Origin: JAVBTT01 sp031556035 | GTDB taxonomy: Bacteria; Bacillota; Clostridia; Oscillospirales; UBA929 | Reading direction: 5' to 3' | Length of the DNA stretch: 64,000 nt | Assembly: GCA_031556035.1 (NCBI GenBank) | Contig: JAVBTT010000001.1 | Span: forward strand, 102,228-166,227 | Shown here: positions 16,367 through 24,781 of the stretch, piece by piece | How the letters are laid out: every line of letters starts with the position of its first letter | Numbering within the stretch: the first letter of the stretch is position 1 | Made by a program: the position numbers and the translations under genes | Notes under the pieces: model-generated | The model's database searches: none | Told to the model about the DNA's origin: nothing | Seen by the model: only the letters and a program-made list of their open reading frames with translations

Positions 16367-17347
16367 GTGAAAGTCGCATTTTTTGACACAAAGCCTTACG
16401 ACAAGATATGGTTTGACAGGCTGTGCGAAAGCTATGGCCACACGATCAAGTACTTCGACTATCACCTGAACGAGGACACCGCCGTGCTCGCCTCCGGCTT
16501 TGACGCGGTCTGCGTGTTTGTCAACGACACAGTGTCAAGGGAGGTGGTCGGCATCCTCTGTGAAAACGGCGTCAGACTGCTGGCGCTGCGCTGCGCGGGC
16601 TACAATAATGTAGACCTCGAGGCCGCCCGGGACAGGCTGCGCGTCGTGCGCGTACCAAACTATTCCCCGTCCGCCGTGGCCGAGCACGCGATGGCTCTGC
16701 TTCTGTCGGTAAACCGCAGAACCTACCGCGCGTATATCCGCACCCGGGACAACAACTTCAGCATCAACGGACTGATGGGCATCGACCTGTACGGAAAGAC
16801 GATGGGCGTCGTCGGAACAGGGCGCATAGGGCGCACGTTTATCGATATTGCACGCGGCTTCAGGATGAACATCGTGGCCTACGACCCCTTCCCCGAGCCC
16901 GACTCCTCCATAAAGTACGTGAGTCTGGACGAGCTCTTTTCAATATCCGACGTCATATCGCTGCACTGCCCCCTGACCAGGGACACTTACCATCTCGTGA
17001 ACTCAGACAGGGTCAGGCAGATGAAGCCCGGGGCAATCATAATCAACACCTCCCGCGGCGCGCTGATAGACACGAAGGCCCTGCTGGACGGGCTGAAATC
17101 CAAGAAGATAGGCGGAGCGGGGCTGGACGTATACGAGGAGGAGGAGGACATCTTCTTTGAGGATCTGTCCAACGAGATAGTCGAGGACGACGACCTCACA
17201 AGGCTGCTGTCGTTCCCGAACGTCCTGATCACATCCCATCAGGCGTTTTTCACCAGCGAGGCGATGCAGGCGATTGCCACCGTGACGCTGGAAAACATAT
17301 CGGCGTTCGAAAAGGACGAGGAACTCAAAAACGAGATCAGGGCTTAG
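16367..17347 (+). CDS. ldhA: D-2-hydroxyacid dehydrogenase, D-lactate dehydrogenase type
   Basis: This NAD-dependent enzyme of 326 residues probably reduces pyruvate to D-lactate. It has the two-domain fold of the family. The NAD-binding motif is GVVGTGRIGRTFIDIA with the adenosine-binding acid in VAYDPFPEP. Catalytic residues are Arg in INTSRGALID, Glu in GAGLDVYEEEEDIFFED and His in ITSHQAFFT; the acidic EEEEDIFFED stretch is typical of LdhA rather than glycerate or phosphoglycerate dehydrogenases. The start is GTG at 16367 with CAGGGGGG upstream. It is divergent from an aldo/keto reductase, and a bidirectional terminator follows. Rex control would be expected from its role but no operator is evident. 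Confidence 0.92.
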   Translation: MKVAFFDTKPYDKIWFDRLCESYGHTIKYFDYHLNEDTAVLASGFDAVCVFVNDTVSREVVGILCENGVRLLALRCAGYNNVDLEAARDRLRVVRVPNYSPSAVAEHAMALLLSVNRRTYRAYIRTRDNNFSINGLMGIDLYGKTMGVVGTGRIGRTFIDIARGFRMNIVAYDPFPEPDSSIKYVSLDELFSISDVISLHCPLTRDTYHLVNSDRVRQMKPGAIIINTSRGALIDTKALLDGLKSKKIGGAGLDVYEEEEDIFFEDLSNEIVEDDDLTRLLSFPNVLITSHQAFFTSEAMQAIATVTLENISAFEKDEELKNEIRA

Positions 17348-17358
17348 CGGAGGACAAA

Positions 17359-17395
17359 AAGCGCTCCCTGTCCGCAGCGCGGACAGGGAGCGCTT
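17359..17395 (-). terminator. Intrinsic terminator of the PL11 lyase gene
   Basis: A 17-bp perfect stem (AAGCGCTCCCTGTCCGC, loop AGC) followed on the minus strand by a TTTTT run. It also lies just after the ldhA stop, where it lacks a good T-tract in the plus direction. Confidence 0.88.
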
Positions 17396-17410
17396 GGTAT
17401 CTGCCGCTTC

Positions 17411-20400
17411 TTACGGAATGGTTACGGTAAACGTGAAGCTGTAGCTCGGGAACAGCACCGGGTATTTTACTCCCGCGATCTTGGCGACCGTCCCGCCCTC
17501 ACCCTCGGCGTTATAGCCCGAGACCTCTACGGTTCTCCTGTCGGACAGCACCGCAGCGTTGTATGTGTTTGCGCCTATCGTGACGCACTTGACAGCGGAC
17601 TTCAGAGTGACATCGTCATTGAACACGATCTGCAGCTTGCCATCCAGCACGTTCACGTTGGCACTCCAGATGTTGGTGTTGTAGGCGACAACTTCAACGT
17701 CACACTCGCCGTACACGTTCTCCCCCTCGACAATCAGCTTGTAGGATCCCGTCGCGGGAGCCGCGCCGATGTACATGCGGCCCTTGCCGTCGCTGACCGC
17801 CGTGGGATAGATCTTCTCGTCGCCGACCTTGAGGTAAGCGGTCAGCCCGTCGGTCACGTCGCCCGCTACCGTGATGTTCAGATACGCAGTCAGGGTCTCT
17901 ACAATGCTCGGAGTACTCACGGACACATCGACGCTGACGACCGGCTCGTCGGGAGCCTGGATCGACGCAAAGTAAATATCCCAGTTCATATCCGCGCCGT
18001 AGTAGAAGCTGGTGTAGCTGGGCTGGCCGTAGCAGGACTTCTGGCGCTCGATCTCGACGCGGTAGCGGCGGTCGGACTGCAGCGCAGCCAGCTTGTGCGT
18101 GGACTCCTCGGTATTGAAGTAAATGCGGATCTCGTTGGCGGCGGTTGTGCCGAGAATCAGCTCTTCGCGGAAGTCACCCAAAACGTCGGCCGCGTAAGCC
18201 GGACGGTCCTTCGTGCCGCCGCAGACGCGTGTTCCGGTTGTGGCCAGGCCGCCGGGGTTTCCGGTGCCGAATCCGGTGCCGGCCACGTTGAGGGCTGATA
18301 TGCTGTTATTGCAGGGCTGGGTCGTCAAGTCCGGCCTCCAGAAAATACTGAAGGTGGTTCCGGGGCTGAGTGTCTGGCGTGCGGAGGGCGTGTCGTCGGA
18401 CTTGCGCAGGCCGTTTTCGTAGTTGGTTCCGCGAGGCGAGGTGTTTCTGGCCCTAGTGAACAGCTGCCAGCCGGGCTCGTCAGTAAATTTGCCAACCATG
18501 GCGCGGCCGTTGTCCCGCTGGTTGCCCCAGGCTGTCAGACTGGAGGCCGGGCCGTTTGTACCCAGCACATCCCCGGTCGCCGCGTTGCGCAGCACGGAAT
18601 CCCACCAGCCGCCCTCCAGACAGCCCCACAGTTTGGGCATTGTCTGGTCGGGGTCGAAATAACCGACATGGAGGGAGTCGCCGTGACCGAGCTTTTCAAT
18701 GGCACCGACCTTGTTTGTCAGGTCGTCGCCTGTGCCATAGCGCTGCTCATAACCCGTCCACAGAACGGTGCCGTCTCCCTTGAAGCAGGCGTTCCCAATG
18801 ATGAACTCGTCCTTGCCATCGCCGTCCACATCCATAACGGACGGGGTGTGATAGCCCTGGCAGGTGATGGAGCCGAGCTTGTTGGCGATCTCTACGGTAG
18901 CTATGCACTCCGGCTTTTCTTTGAGCGGGTTGTCAGGGTTAAAGCAGACCTCGCGGCGCCCCGGGCCGGCGTGGGTATTGCTGTAAGCGACGGCTCCGCC
19001 CACGCCGCCGGCGCTGTTGATGAACGGGTTGGGCGAAACCTCGAAGCCGGAGTCAACAAATACCTCGCTGGTCAGATTTTCGCCGTCCCAGTCGTAGCGG
19101 GTGGCGGTGGTGCGGGAGTAGTAGCCGCGCACCTGGATGCAACTCGCGTAGCCGCTGTCGCCGTCAAGATAGGCCACCGCGCCGAGATTGCGCTCCACGC
19201 GGTTATACGGCTCGTCCCAGCCGCCGCAGAAGTCGTTCCACATAACGCCGATGTCCGGGGTGTAGGAGCCGTCGGGGTTTACTATGCCGCGCGGCACCGC
19301 GTAGGGGATGGAGTCCATCTCTGCGCCGGTCACACCGTTGAATACAGAGAAGTACTCAGGCCCGTCCATAATCTGGCCGCTCCCCCTGAATCTGTCCCGG
19401 CCTCCGCCGTCTATGAAGTTGTTTGTCATCCACAGATACGCCAGCGCAGCGGCTTCGGCGTCGGTTATGACATGGCTCTTGAACGCGGCTGGATCCTTGG
19501 GAATGGCGTTCAAGATTTCCCACTGAGCCTGATCATAGCCCGTTATGTCGGAGCTGCCCGTAAAAACATTGTGCCGACCAGCGGCGCTGATTATGGAGCC
19601 GTCCAGCTTTTCATATCCGGCAGGATACATGCCCATCATGACCTGAGGGGGATATGCCCACCAGCCGTAGCCACCCTGTGCCCTGGAGTCCTTCAGCTTG
19701 TCGTTGTCCGCGCCGTAGCGGGCCTCCTTCACCTCGGGGTGGCTCTGCCAGTTCTTAAAGAATTGAACCATCCACTGGAATGTCTTGCCGTCCTGCCTGG
19801 TTGCGGCGTTCATCTGGCCGTCGTTGGAGCGGTAGTCGTCTGTGTGGCTCCAGTTCTTGTTGCCGTTCCAGTCGGTATGGACTGTCTCCGGCATGGATAT
19901 GTACGTGTATTCCACGTTGTTATCATACACGCCGCCCGGGAAGGTTCTCCACTTGGAGCCGGGGGCTGTCTTTACCATGAACTCCGCCTTGCCGTCGCCG
20001 TCGAAGTCATAGAGCATCGGCTGCAGATAGTGCTGGCCGGCGCGAAGGTTGACGCCCAGGTTGAGCTCCCACAGTATCTTTCCGTCCAGGCTGTAGCAGT
20101 GGTAAATGACAGGAGCCTCATAGCCCTGGCTGATGACGTCGGGTGCGCCCGTTTCCCACTTGACCACAAACTCCAGCTGGCCGTCGCCGTCCACGTCTCC
20201 GGCGGAAATCTGATCCATGTAGTAGGATTTGGTCGTAGTGCCGATGGAGACGCCCGCCGGCGGCTGCGTCACCGGTATTCCGAGATAGCCAGCGTTGCCG
20301 GGGTCAGCGGAGGCGAAGCCAGCCGTTTGCTGCGCTGCCGGCTTCAGGGCCTTGGTTCTGCTCGTATACGCACCGTTCACAACCGTTACGATCACATACT

Positions 20401-20731
20401 CGTCGTCAAGCGTCCCTTCCGCGTCAAGAAAGTCGGTGCTGTCGGCGATGTCGACGAGCTTGACTCCGTTCTTGAATACGGCGAAGTCAGCACCCACGAG
20501 TCCGGTCTCGGAGACGCCGGTCGCCTCCTCCGGGAAGTAGCGCCAGCTCAGGAACACACCGCCCGCGACCTTGGCCGCCAGAAAGCCCCTATCCATCGTT
20601 GTTCCGAGAACATTGAACCTCGCCTCAGGAAGGCTGGAGATGTCGGACGCCTCAGCCGCGTAGACGACTGAAAAGCTTGCCAGCATGCAAACCGCCAGGA
20701 AAAGGGATATAATTTTTCTCACCTTTGACAT
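17411..20731 (-). CDS. Secreted rhamnogalacturonan lyase, polysaccharide lyase family 11, with C-terminal module
   Basis: This 1106-residue extracellular enzyme should cleave the rhamnogalacturonan I backbone of pectin by beta-elimination. A signal peptide (about 1-25) is followed by an N-terminal beta domain (LPEARFNVLGTTMDRG) and the eight-bladed PL11 propeller with repeated calcium-binding DxDGDG motifs: GDVDGDGQLEF, YDFDGDGKAEF and MDVDGDGKDEF. The family segments NLGVNLRAGQHYLQPMLYDF and HGDSLHVGYFDPD are clear. Residues from about 930 to the end form an Ig-like domain plus a terminal domain nearly matching the C-terminus of the GH29-like protein at 42947, both ending LFPSYSFTFTVT. GGAGG precedes the ATG. 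It stands alone with its own promoter and terminator. Confidence 0.93.
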   Translation of the reverse strand: MSKVRKIISLFLAVCMLASFSVVYAAEASDISSLPEARFNVLGTTMDRGFLAAKVAGGVFLSWRYFPEEATGVSETGLVGADFAVFKNGVKLVDIADSTDFLDAEGTLDDEYVIVTVVNGAYTSRTKALKPAAQQTAGFASADPGNAGYLGIPVTQPPAGVSIGTTTKSYYMDQISAGDVDGDGQLEFVVKWETGAPDVISQGYEAPVIYHCYSLDGKILWELNLGVNLRAGQHYLQPMLYDFDGDGKAEFMVKTAPGSKWRTFPGGVYDNNVEYTYISMPETVHTDWNGNKNWSHTDDYRSNDGQMNAATRQDGKTFQWMVQFFKNWQSHPEVKEARYGADNDKLKDSRAQGGYGWWAYPPQVMMGMYPAGYEKLDGSIISAAGRHNVFTGSSDITGYDQAQWEILNAIPKDPAAFKSHVITDAEAAALAYLWMTNNFIDGGGRDRFRGSGQIMDGPEYFSVFNGVTGAEMDSIPYAVPRGIVNPDGSYTPDIGVMWNDFCGGWDEPYNRVERNLGAVAYLDGDSGYASCIQVRGYYSRTTATRYDWDGENLTSEVFVDSGFEVSPNPFINSAGGVGGAVAYSNTHAGPGRREVCFNPDNPLKEKPECIATVEIANKLGSITCQGYHTPSVMDVDGDGKDEFIIGNACFKGDGTVLWTGYEQRYGTGDDLTNKVGAIEKLGHGDSLHVGYFDPDQTMPKLWGCLEGGWWDSVLRNAATGDVLGTNGPASSLTAWGNQRDNGRAMVGKFTDEPGWQLFTRARNTSPRGTNYENGLRKSDDTPSARQTLSPGTTFSIFWRPDLTTQPCNNSISALNVAGTGFGTGNPGGLATTGTRVCGGTKDRPAYAADVLGDFREELILGTTAANEIRIYFNTEESTHKLAALQSDRRYRVEIERQKSCYGQPSYTSFYYGADMNWDIYFASIQAPDEPVVSVDVSVSTPSIVETLTAYLNITVAGDVTDGLTAYLKVGDEKIYPTAVSDGKGRMYIGAAPATGSYKLIVEGENVYGECDVEVVAYNTNIWSANVNVLDGKLQIVFNDDVTLKSAVKCVTIGANTYNAAVLSDRRTVEVSGYNAEGEGGTVAKIAGVKYPVLFPSYSFTFTVTIP

Positions 20732-20858
20732 TTCTTATCCTCCAAACTTTATTTGCCAGACTTTTTTAAGCACCGGGCCTTAAAATCCGCTATAACCTTT
20801 TAACATCATCCTTTCACGGCAACTGCAATGCGGGAACAAAACACAACGATATATTATT

Positions 20859-20886
20859 ATTGTACCATAACAACAAGACAAAACAA
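20859..20886 (-). promoter_or_regulatory. Probable promoter of the PL11 lyase
   Basis: Minus strand: TTGTTT (20881-20886), 16-bp spacer, TGG-TACAAT with the -10 at 20859-20864. This leaves a 5' leader of about 120 bases before the lyase ATG. The remainder of the 337-bp gap to the CBS gene (20732-21068) holds the hairpin at 21031 and no coding sequence I can support. Confidence 0.5.
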
Positions 20887-21030
20887 GTCGTTTTCGTCCA
20901 CAATCTACAAAAAAACGACCATTAATCACGCGAAACGGGCTGCGGCAGAGCGGTTACTCTAGCACACTCAGGGCAACCGGGTTTGACCGGGACGCTTCAT
21001 TCCTCAAACCCTAATGATACCGAATTCACC

Positions 21031-21063
21031 CTGAAGCCCCCGCCGGAGGCGGGGGCTTCAGGC
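21031..21063. terminator. GC-rich hairpin downstream of the CBS gene
   Basis: A 15-bp perfect stem (CCTGAAGCCCCCGCC, loop GGA) lies six bases after the CBS-protein stop on the minus strand. The T-run (CGTTTTT) is on the plus-strand side, so as a terminator for the minus-strand gene it lacks a normal tail; it may still stop or stabilise that transcript. Confidence 0.6.
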
Positions 21064-21068
21064 GTTTT

Positions 21069-21500
21069 TCACATCTTTCTGAGGTTCATGCTTATTTCGC
21101 TGAGGGCCTTGGAGGCCTCCATATCGAACATATTGGTCTTCGCCATGTCGCCCAGAGAGAGCATTCCCACAACCTTGCCTCCGCCGTCGACCACCGGAAG
21201 GCGCCTAATCTGATCGTGAGCCATAATGTGCGAAGCCGAGCGGACATCGTCATCAGGGCCCACCGTCTTGACCCCGCGCGTCATGATCTCGCGCACCTTT
21301 GTGCTCTGCGGGTCGATCTCCGACGCCACGCACCTCAGCACGATATCCCGGTCGGTCAGTATCCCCTTGAGCTTACCGTCCATAGAGCACACCGGCAGTG
21401 AGCCCACATTGTGGCGAGTCAGAAGCCGCGCCGCAAGTGCCGCAGTCTCATCCGGCGTAATCGAGACAACATTGCTGTTCATGAGTTCTGACACTCTCAT
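21069..21500 (-). CDS. Paired CBS-domain protein
   Basis: This 143-residue stand-alone protein has two CBS domains, which usually bind adenosyl nucleotides and act as small sensor modules. The first runs from MRVSELMNSNVVSITPDE to GILTDRDIVLRCVA, the second from VREIMTRGVKTVGPDDDV to VVGMLSLGDMAKTN. Both have the typical GxLTDRD or GMLSLGD ending. A short helical tail (ASKALSEISMNL) follows. GGGGATG lies upstream of the ATG. The partner protein is unknown; the neighbours do not indicate a role. Confidence 0.9.
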   Translation of the reverse strand: MRVSELMNSNVVSITPDETAALAARLLTRHNVGSLPVCSMDGKLKGILTDRDIVLRCVASEIDPQSTKVREIMTRGVKTVGPDDDVRSASHIMAHDQIRRLPVVDGGGKVVGMLSLGDMAKTNMFDMEASKALSEISMNLRKM

Positions 21501-21648
21501 AATAACACATCCCCGTCTTAAGTATTGTGCTTAAATTATGCCCCGAACACTGCCTGGTTATTACGACGGCATTAAAAAACCGGAGTTTTAAAGCTATTGA
21601 AGCGACGAGTTTTATCGGCTCGCCAAATAATTATCTTAGACCTGGGTA

Positions 21649-21677
21649 TTGCAATTGCCGAAGAACTATGCTATTAT
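21649..21677 (+). promoter_or_regulatory. Promoter of tRNA-Met
   Basis: TTGCAA (21649-21654), 17-bp spacer, TATTAT (21672-21677), about 60 bases before the tRNA. The remaining 21501-21648 shows no other feature I can support. Confidence 0.62.
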
Positions 21678-21737
21678 TTGTTGGCGCTTAAGAGCATACT
21701 TGTAAATTTGAGTAGCCACAGCGCTATAACAAAACAA

Positions 21738-21814
21738 GGGCCCTTAGCTCAGTTGGTCAGAGCGGTCGGCTCATAACCGATTGGTCCCGGGTTCGAGTCC
21801 CTGAGGGCCCACCA
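21738..21814 (+). tRNA. tRNA-Met (anticodon CAT), elongator type
   Basis: A 77-base gene with encoded CCA. The acceptor stem GGGCCCT/AGGGCCC is fully paired, including the 1-72 pair, which argues against initiator tRNA. The D arm TAGCTCAGTTGGTCAGAGC is canonical; the anticodon loop CTCATAA sits on a paired stem (GTCGG/CCGAT). The T loop is TTCGAGT. One T-stem pair appears to be a C-T mismatch. A CAT anticodon could alternatively be tRNA-Ile2 if lysidine-modified; elongator Met is more likely from overall similarity. Confidence 0.93.
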
Positions 21815-21819
21815 AATCA

Positions 21820-21852
21820 AGACGTCAGAACGGATACGTTCTGACGTCTTTG
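21820..21852 (+). terminator. Terminator of the tRNA-Met gene
   Basis: Stem AGACGTCAGAACG, loop GATA, complementary arm to 21849, then TTT. It starts five bases after the tRNA CCA end. Confidence 0.8.
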
Positions 21853-21865
21853 CCTTGGAGACAAA

Positions 21866-21936
21866 GCCCCCGTTTGGTCGCAGCAAACGGGGGCAAATAC
21901 ATGCCGCTTGGCGTCGAGCGAGCCGACGCCAAGCGG
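21866..21936 (-). terminator. Two consecutive hairpins downstream of the CAP-SLH gene
   Basis: Two strong stems: GCCCCCGTTTG with its complement (21866-21894) and CCGCTTGGCGTCG with its complement (21904-21936). The second is 11 bases beyond the stop of the minus-strand CAP-SLH gene (21948), so they probably terminate that transcript and separate it from the tRNA. Confidence 0.6.
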
Positions 21937-21947
21937 ACGCTCTCGTC

Positions 21948-23414
21948 CTATTTATACAAATCCGTGGAAAACAGTGTCTGAACCGTATGCAGTATTGACA
22001 TGGAGACCCCTGGCGAGAAAGAGTCGCTCTCCTCAGCTCCCATAATGCCTGCTGCGCGACAAAAATATACCGCGTCCCGGGCCCAGGCCGGGATCATATC
22101 ATCGTCACCGTAAGCCTCTGCCTCGTCAAAGGACGGTCGTCCATAAAGCGAGTAAATAACCACGGCCGCCTGCGCCCTGGTCAGAGCGGTGTCTGGAGAG
22201 AATACGCCAGCAGACACCCCGGACATCAAGCCCATCATGTACGCTTTTTGCGCGTTTTCATCGTCCGTATCCGAAAAAGGGTTTTCACCGGGCAGCTCAA
22301 TTTCACCGTCTCCGGACTCAATCAGATCAACCAACATGGCGGCAAACTCAAGACGGGTGATATCCCTGTTGTAATCCTCTAAAACATCAAGCGCCAGGGG
22401 CGCGTCGGAGCTTTCCGCGCTATGGGCAGAAAAAGACGCAACTGCGGCGGATATATCCTCGTCCACCCCAAACAAATCGAAAAACTCGACATCATACTTC
22501 AGTGGCGGCATGGGCTCCCCGGTCGCCTTTAGCTTTAGCCCGGTGATCCGCACCGAGTAGACTCCTTTATACTCGTCACCGACAGACCCAGCGTCCGGCC
22601 TGTAGGAGAAGCCGCCCGAAAAGAGGTTGAGTTCTCCTAAGCTCCCGTTTATAACCCACGCAGTATTGTCCTCATCACGGGTAACGGTTATCTCCATCTC
22701 CCCGGCTTCAAAGAGCTCCGGATTATAATGAAAACTCCAGATGCTCTCGGCAGGAAAGCTTTGCGCTGGAAACGCCGGACCATTCGGCCAGCAGACAAAG
22801 TCTGGATATTCCACAACTCCGGATTTGTCCCTTATATACATGGTCGCGTAGCTGTTCGCGAAACCAAAACCTGTTTTTTTCAAAACCGGCGAGAGCACAA
22901 ACCGCCGGTGACCGACAGTTTTATTGTTTTCGCCCGGTTCAAGCATAAACAGTTCAACCGCTCGCGTAAGTGAGCGGCACTTCGCAAGATTCGAGTCACT
23001 GGCCGCCTCATAGCCTATGCTGTAAAATCCTTCCGGCATTCCGGATGGACGGGAAGGTACATGGCTAAGCTCCCTGTTGGCCGCCATAAGTGCGGCCCCG
23101 TGCTGCGCAAGCTCACACATATCCGCGTCAAGCTCCACATCCGTCGGCAGCCCTGCCAAAAACCTAAAATAATTGACCATATTAACTGCGTCGGCAACAT
23201 ATCCCGGATTCAGCGCTCCGGCTGAGTGTTCACCGGATAGCGCGGGCGCTTCCGTGTATGGAGAACCCTCGTATGCGGGCCTGTACTCTTCCCAGGCAGC
23301 CCTTATCTCGGCTCTCCTGAGCTCCGCAGGAGAGTTGTTCGCGGCTCTGGCCGCGGGCATTATGAGAAAGAGCGACAGCGCAAAAAACAAAGCGCAGAAA
23401 ACACACCTCTTCAT
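21948..23414 (-). CDS. Secreted CAP (SCP-like) domain protein with C-terminal SLH repeats
   Basis: This 488-residue surface protein has a signal peptide (to about PAARA) followed by a CAP/SCP domain. Visible CAP features are ALNPGYVADAVNMVNYFRFLAGLP, MCELAQHGAALMAANRELSH and VGHRRFVLSP. A beta-rich middle region (about 230-340) follows. The C-terminus has SLH sequence, best seen in NPFSDTDDENAQKAYMMGLMSG with FSPDTALTRAQAAVVIYSLYG and a final degenerate repeat, which should attach it to the cell wall. I use ATG 23412-23414 (GGGG eight bases upstream); an in-frame GTG lies two codons before. CAP proteins have varied, often unknown, functions. It has its own promoter and terminator. Confidence 0.87.
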   Translation of the reverse strand: MKRCVFCALFFALSLFLIMPAARAANNSPAELRRAEIRAAWEEYRPAYEGSPYTEAPALSGEHSAGALNPGYVADAVNMVNYFRFLAGLPTDVELDADMCELAQHGAALMAANRELSHVPSRPSGMPEGFYSIGYEAASDSNLAKCRSLTRAVELFMLEPGENNKTVGHRRFVLSPVLKKTGFGFANSYATMYIRDKSGVVEYPDFVCWPNGPAFPAQSFPAESIWSFHYNPELFEAGEMEITVTRDEDNTAWVINGSLGELNLFSGGFSYRPDAGSVGDEYKGVYSVRITGLKLKATGEPMPPLKYDVEFFDLFGVDEDISAAVASFSAHSAESSDAPLALDVLEDYNRDITRLEFAAMLVDLIESGDGEIELPGENPFSDTDDENAQKAYMMGLMSGVSAGVFSPDTALTRAQAAVVIYSLYGRPSFDEAEAYGDDDMIPAWARDAVYFCRAAGIMGAEESDSFSPGVSMSILHTVQTLFSTDLYK

Positions 23415-23466
23415 AAACACAACCCCGGTTTATCTATTTAGAGAGTTGCTCATATAACCAGAACAA

Positions 23467-23495
23467 ATTATATCATAATTATCCAGAGACGACAA
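23467..23495 (-). promoter_or_regulatory. Promoter of the CAP-SLH gene
   Basis: Minus strand: TTGTCG (23490-23495), 17-bp spacer, TATAAT (23467-23472), about 50 bases before the start codon. Confidence 0.72.
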
Positions 23496-23576
23496 TATTA
23501 TGTCGTAAATATTCGGTGGCGGCCGAAAATAGTTTGCGGCTTGACGTATTAATGCGTTCCGGATTGTGACGAAAAC

Positions 23577-23602
23577 AAAAGCAGACACATTTCTGTGCCT
23601 GC
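23577..23602 (-). terminator. Terminator of the UDG-ATPase transcript
   Basis: Minus strand: stem GCAGGCACA with complement TGTGTCTGC, then TTTTGTTTT. It lies 44 bases after the stop of the P-loop gene. Confidence 0.78.
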
Positions 23603-23645
23603 CCCTACTGTCGTTCTGTCGATTCATCGTCGTATACAGTTGCGG

Positions 23646-24725
23646 TCAGTTTTCGGTTTTTTCCACTGATCGCCGCAGAAACGCCGCCGCAGTATCTTCG
23701 GCCAGCGAGTAAACACGTCCAAAGTCCACATGGGGAACATATATATCCTCCAACTCGTCGTGGAGTGCCTTGGTACGACCCATATAAAACGAAGTCTCAC
23801 GCAGTATCGACGCATGCGTTTTCTGGAGAAATCTAAGCTTTTGACGAATGCCTCGGATATGTTCCGATGGCACTATCGCGTCCAGCCTAATATGGCGGTA
23901 CACTTTGTAAGGGTATGCTCTCCCCGGTCTGATGGAGACAAATCCAAGCGACAGTCCAGGGAACATGAGATGTTCAAGCTTGTTGTCAAACGGATTGTAA
24001 CAGGCGATTACCTCCTGCCCGGCCTCAAGCGCCGCCGTCATAGTCGGATTCAGGAAATACGGAGAAAAACCGAAGCTGTTGTCCAGAGCGTAGACTTTTT
24101 CACACTGTTCCTTGACGGTGTCCCAAAAAACCGTTTCTCCCGAAGCGGATATCGCATTGAGGTAGCGCTTGCGCAGCGTGCATCCCGTTTCCTTTGTGAT
24201 CTCCCTGCGTATGACTCCCCTGGCGCGGCGCGCGACCTTATCAAGAACATCTTTTGAACGCACCAGAGAGTGTATGTTCTCCTGCAGCGCGGCGGCGGCG
24301 GCGATGCAACGCCTGGTTTCCGACACGGACTGCCTGTGCTCCGTCAAAACGCGCACAAGCCTTTCTTTTTGCAGTCTGACTGCGTCGCTGTCAACAAACT
24401 CTCCTAAGTTGATATAGGATTCCACCGCGCATGGGTATTGTGGCTCTATGACGTGGGGCGCCGTGCCGTCCACGATAAGCGCGCCGAGCCCTGGAAAGCG
24501 GATCCCATCAAGAGAGTCCGGATCGGCTGAGCAATATATGTATTCAACCGCCTCCCCGTTTTCCTCAAGGATCAGTGCCACCTTGCGCATGAAGCTGGAT
24601 TTTCCGCTTCCAGGGGTGCCTTTTATAATGTAAACCTTGTCTGTGTCCGCTGCGCCGATCCATTCGTCAAACAGGGAGACAAACCCAGAGGGCGAATTCG
24701 CCCCGAGAAAATATCTGATTGCCAT
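23646..24725 (-). CDS. P-loop ATPase of the PRK06851-like family with a degenerate second half
   Basis: This 359-residue cytoplasmic protein resembles a clostridial/bacillar family built from two tandem P-loop domains. The first domain is intact, with YIIKGTPGSGKSSFMRKVA (near residues 32-50), a YIYCSADPDSLDGI strand and LIVDGTAPHVIEP. The second (from about residue 195) repeats the order, with CYNPFDNKLEHLMFPGLSLGFVS matching the CSADPDSLDGI region. At the place of the P-loop it reads ALDNSFGFSPYFLN, without the glycine-rich loop or lysine, so only one half should bind nucleotide. The cellular role is unknown. Its ribosome binding site is inside the right arm of a hairpin after the UDG gene. 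Confidence 0.8.
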   Translation of the reverse strand: MAIRYFLGANSPSGFVSLFDEWIGAADTDKVYIIKGTPGSGKSSFMRKVALILEENGEAVEYIYCSADPDSLDGIRFPGLGALIVDGTAPHVIEPQYPCAVESYINLGEFVDSDAVRLQKERLVRVLTEHRQSVSETRRCIAAAAALQENIHSLVRSKDVLDKVARRARGVIRREITKETGCTLRKRYLNAISASGETVFWDTVKEQCEKVYALDNSFGFSPYFLNPTMTAALEAGQEVIACYNPFDNKLEHLMFPGLSLGFVSIRPGRAYPYKVYRHIRLDAIVPSEHIRGIRQKLRFLQKTHASILRETSFYMGRTKALHDELEDIYVPHVDFGRVYSLAEDTAAAFLRRSVEKTEN

Positions 24726-24731
24726 GCAAAA

Positions 24732-24774
24732 ACCTCCCTTTGGCCTAACACATTATATGCGGCCTCAGGGAGGT
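24732..24774 (-). promoter_or_regulatory. Hairpin containing the ribosome binding site of the P-loop gene
   Basis: Minus strand: ACCTCCCT (24767-24774 region) and GGCC pair with GGCC and AGGGAGGT (24732-24745), followed by TTTTT and the ATG. The right arm holds the GGGAGG ribosome binding site of the P-loop gene. The loop contains CATATAATG, a possible -10. The structure can act as a terminator after UDG or hide the binding site. Confidence 0.65.
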
Positions 24775-24781
24775 GTGTTTA

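Noticed and set aside
18668..20671. Long plus-strand frame (667 codons)
   Set aside because: Antisense to the PL11 lyase; no recognisable domain or ribosome binding site.
21814..21950. Integration (att) site at the 3' end of tRNA-Met
   Set aside because: No integrase gene or repeat of the tRNA 3' end is found in the window.
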